Part shown: positions 5,886-6,444 of the stretch, piece after piece | How the letters are laid out: each line of letters opens with the position of its first letter | How positions within the stretch are numbered: position 1 is the first letter of the stretch | From: an uncultured Chthonomonas sp. | GTDB lineage: Bacteria > Armatimonadota > Chthonomonadetes > Chthonomonadales > CAJBBX01 | NCBI GenBank assembly: GCA_903886985.1 | Contig: CAISOI010000667.1 | Coordinates: forward strand, 1 to 6,444 | Direction: 5' to 3' | Length of the DNA stretch: 6,444 nt | The notes under the pieces: generated by a model | Database searches by the model: none | Told to the model about the DNA's origin: nothing | What the model saw: the letters and a program-made list of their open reading frames with translations, nothing else | Made by a program: the position numbers and the translations under genes

Positions 5886-6444
5886 ATGTCTGATGAAAAT
5901 AAGGTTTCCCGCAGGAAACTACTTGAGGTCGCCGGTGGAGCTGCCGTATTGGGCGGGCTCTATGGTTTGACATTTGTCAATGAGGATGCGCAGGCAAAGA
6001 CTAACATTCGTGTTGGTGAAAAGCCCGCTGGACTCGATCTCGCAGTTTGTGAAGGAACTCCCACGGACTACGCAGCGATTACTGAGCGCGCCATTAACGA
6101 ATTTGGTGGTATTGAGAAATTCGTTAAGAAGGGCGACAAAGTCGTATTAAGCCCAAATATGGGCTGGATGCGTACCCCAGAGCAGGCCGCTGCCACCCAC
6201 CCGGATGTCTTACGAAAAGTGGTGGAACTCTGCGAGCGGGCTGGAGCATCGAAGATTACTTGTATCGATTACACTCTGGATGACTGGAAGCTTGCTTTCG
6301 AGATTTGCGGTGCTAACAAAGCTGTGCAGGGTACCAAGGCGCAGCTGCTTAGCCCAACAGAGTTGAACATGTACAAGGACATTCACATTCCCACACACGT
6401 TCCTGCGAAATTGATGGATGGTACTGCGTACGACGGTGTTCACC
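5886..6444 (+). CDS. Tat-exported DUF362 family protein, C-terminus cut by window edge
   Basis: 186 codons are visible with no stop. The N-terminus MSDENKVSRRKLLEVAGGAA, followed by VLGGLYGLTF, is a twin-arginine signal (SRRKLL) with a mild hydrophobic core, so the protein is exported folded, usually a sign of a cofactor. The mature part shows DUF362 features: YAAITERAINEFGGIEKFV (62-80), KGDKVVLSPNMGW (82-94), AAATHPDVLRKVVELCERAG (101-120) and ASKITCIDYT (121-130). Four cysteines are present (55, 116, 126, 141), but no ferredoxin-type CxxCxxC cluster is seen in this part; any cluster motif would be beyond the edge. The start is ATG with AGGGAG 7 bases upstream. It is second in a probable operon with the DUF6599 gene. 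DUF362 function is not established; a redox or iron-sulfur role is inference from the Tat signal. Confidence 0.88.
   Translation, partial: MSDENKVSRRKLLEVAGGAAVLGGLYGLTFVNEDAQAKTNIRVGEKPAGLDLAVCEGTPTDYAAITERAINEFGGIEKFVKKGDKVVLSPNMGWMRTPEQAAATHPDVLRKVVELCERAGASKITCIDYTLDDWKLAFEICGANKAVQGTKAQLLSPTELNMYKDIHIPTHVPAKLMDGTAYDGVH

Noticed and set aside
5608..5973. Minus-strand 121-codon open frame across the DUF6599 end and DUF362 start
   Set aside because: It covers two real plus-strand genes and the hairpin between them, and has no recognisable domain or ribosome site.
6210..6443. Minus-strand 77-codon open frame at the right edge
   Set aside because: It is antisense to the DUF362 coding region, whose conserved motifs explain the sequence.

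Overview
The window holds six protein genes in two blocks and looks like an ordinary bacterial chromosome segment with moderate GC. No rRNA, tRNA, CRISPR array, transposase or phage gene is visible. Secretion signals include a lipoprotein box (LAAC), a Sec-type signal peptide and a twin-arginine signal, and starts are preceded by clear Shine-Dalgarno sequences. The combination of DUF3500, DUF6599, Tat-exported DUF362, a sugar-binding lipoprotein and an MGH1/GH63-like hydrolase would fit an environmental heterotroph such as Armatimonadota or a similar poorly studied phylum. That placement is a low-confidence inference from gene content.

Left block (about 1-4701) is a carbohydrate-related cluster. 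Three genes lie on the minus strand: a cytoplasmic (alpha/alpha)6-barrel glycoside hydrolase (1519-3864), a RhaS/LsrB-like sugar-binding lipoprotein (310-1371), and a secreted DUF3500 protein that runs off the left edge (1-272). A gene for a leaderless CBM9/DOMON-like protein (3967-4701) is transcribed in the opposite direction from the hydrolase, across a 102-base divergent control region that carries inverted repeats. Inferred working model: the lipoprotein captures a sugar or oligosaccharide outside the membrane, an ABC permease and ATPase encoded elsewhere import it, and the cytoplasmic hydrolase, perhaps helped by the CBM9-like protein, breaks it down. No permease, ATPase or regulator gene is in the window.

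Right block (4702-6444) is a separate plus-strand unit. A strong sigma70-type promoter (TTGACA, 17-base spacer, TATCAT), with a perfect inverted repeat ending in its -35 box, precedes an exported DUF6599 protein (4907-5806). After 79 bases with a small GC-rich hairpin comes a Tat-exported DUF362 protein (from 5886) that runs off the right edge. The two are probably co-transcribed; their biochemical role is unknown.

No clearly novel system is present. The points most worth checking are the promoter-operator arrangement at 4723-4768, the leaderless CBM9-like protein paired with the hydrolase, the glutamate at the expected general-acid position of the hydrolase, and the DUF3500-lipoprotein pairing.
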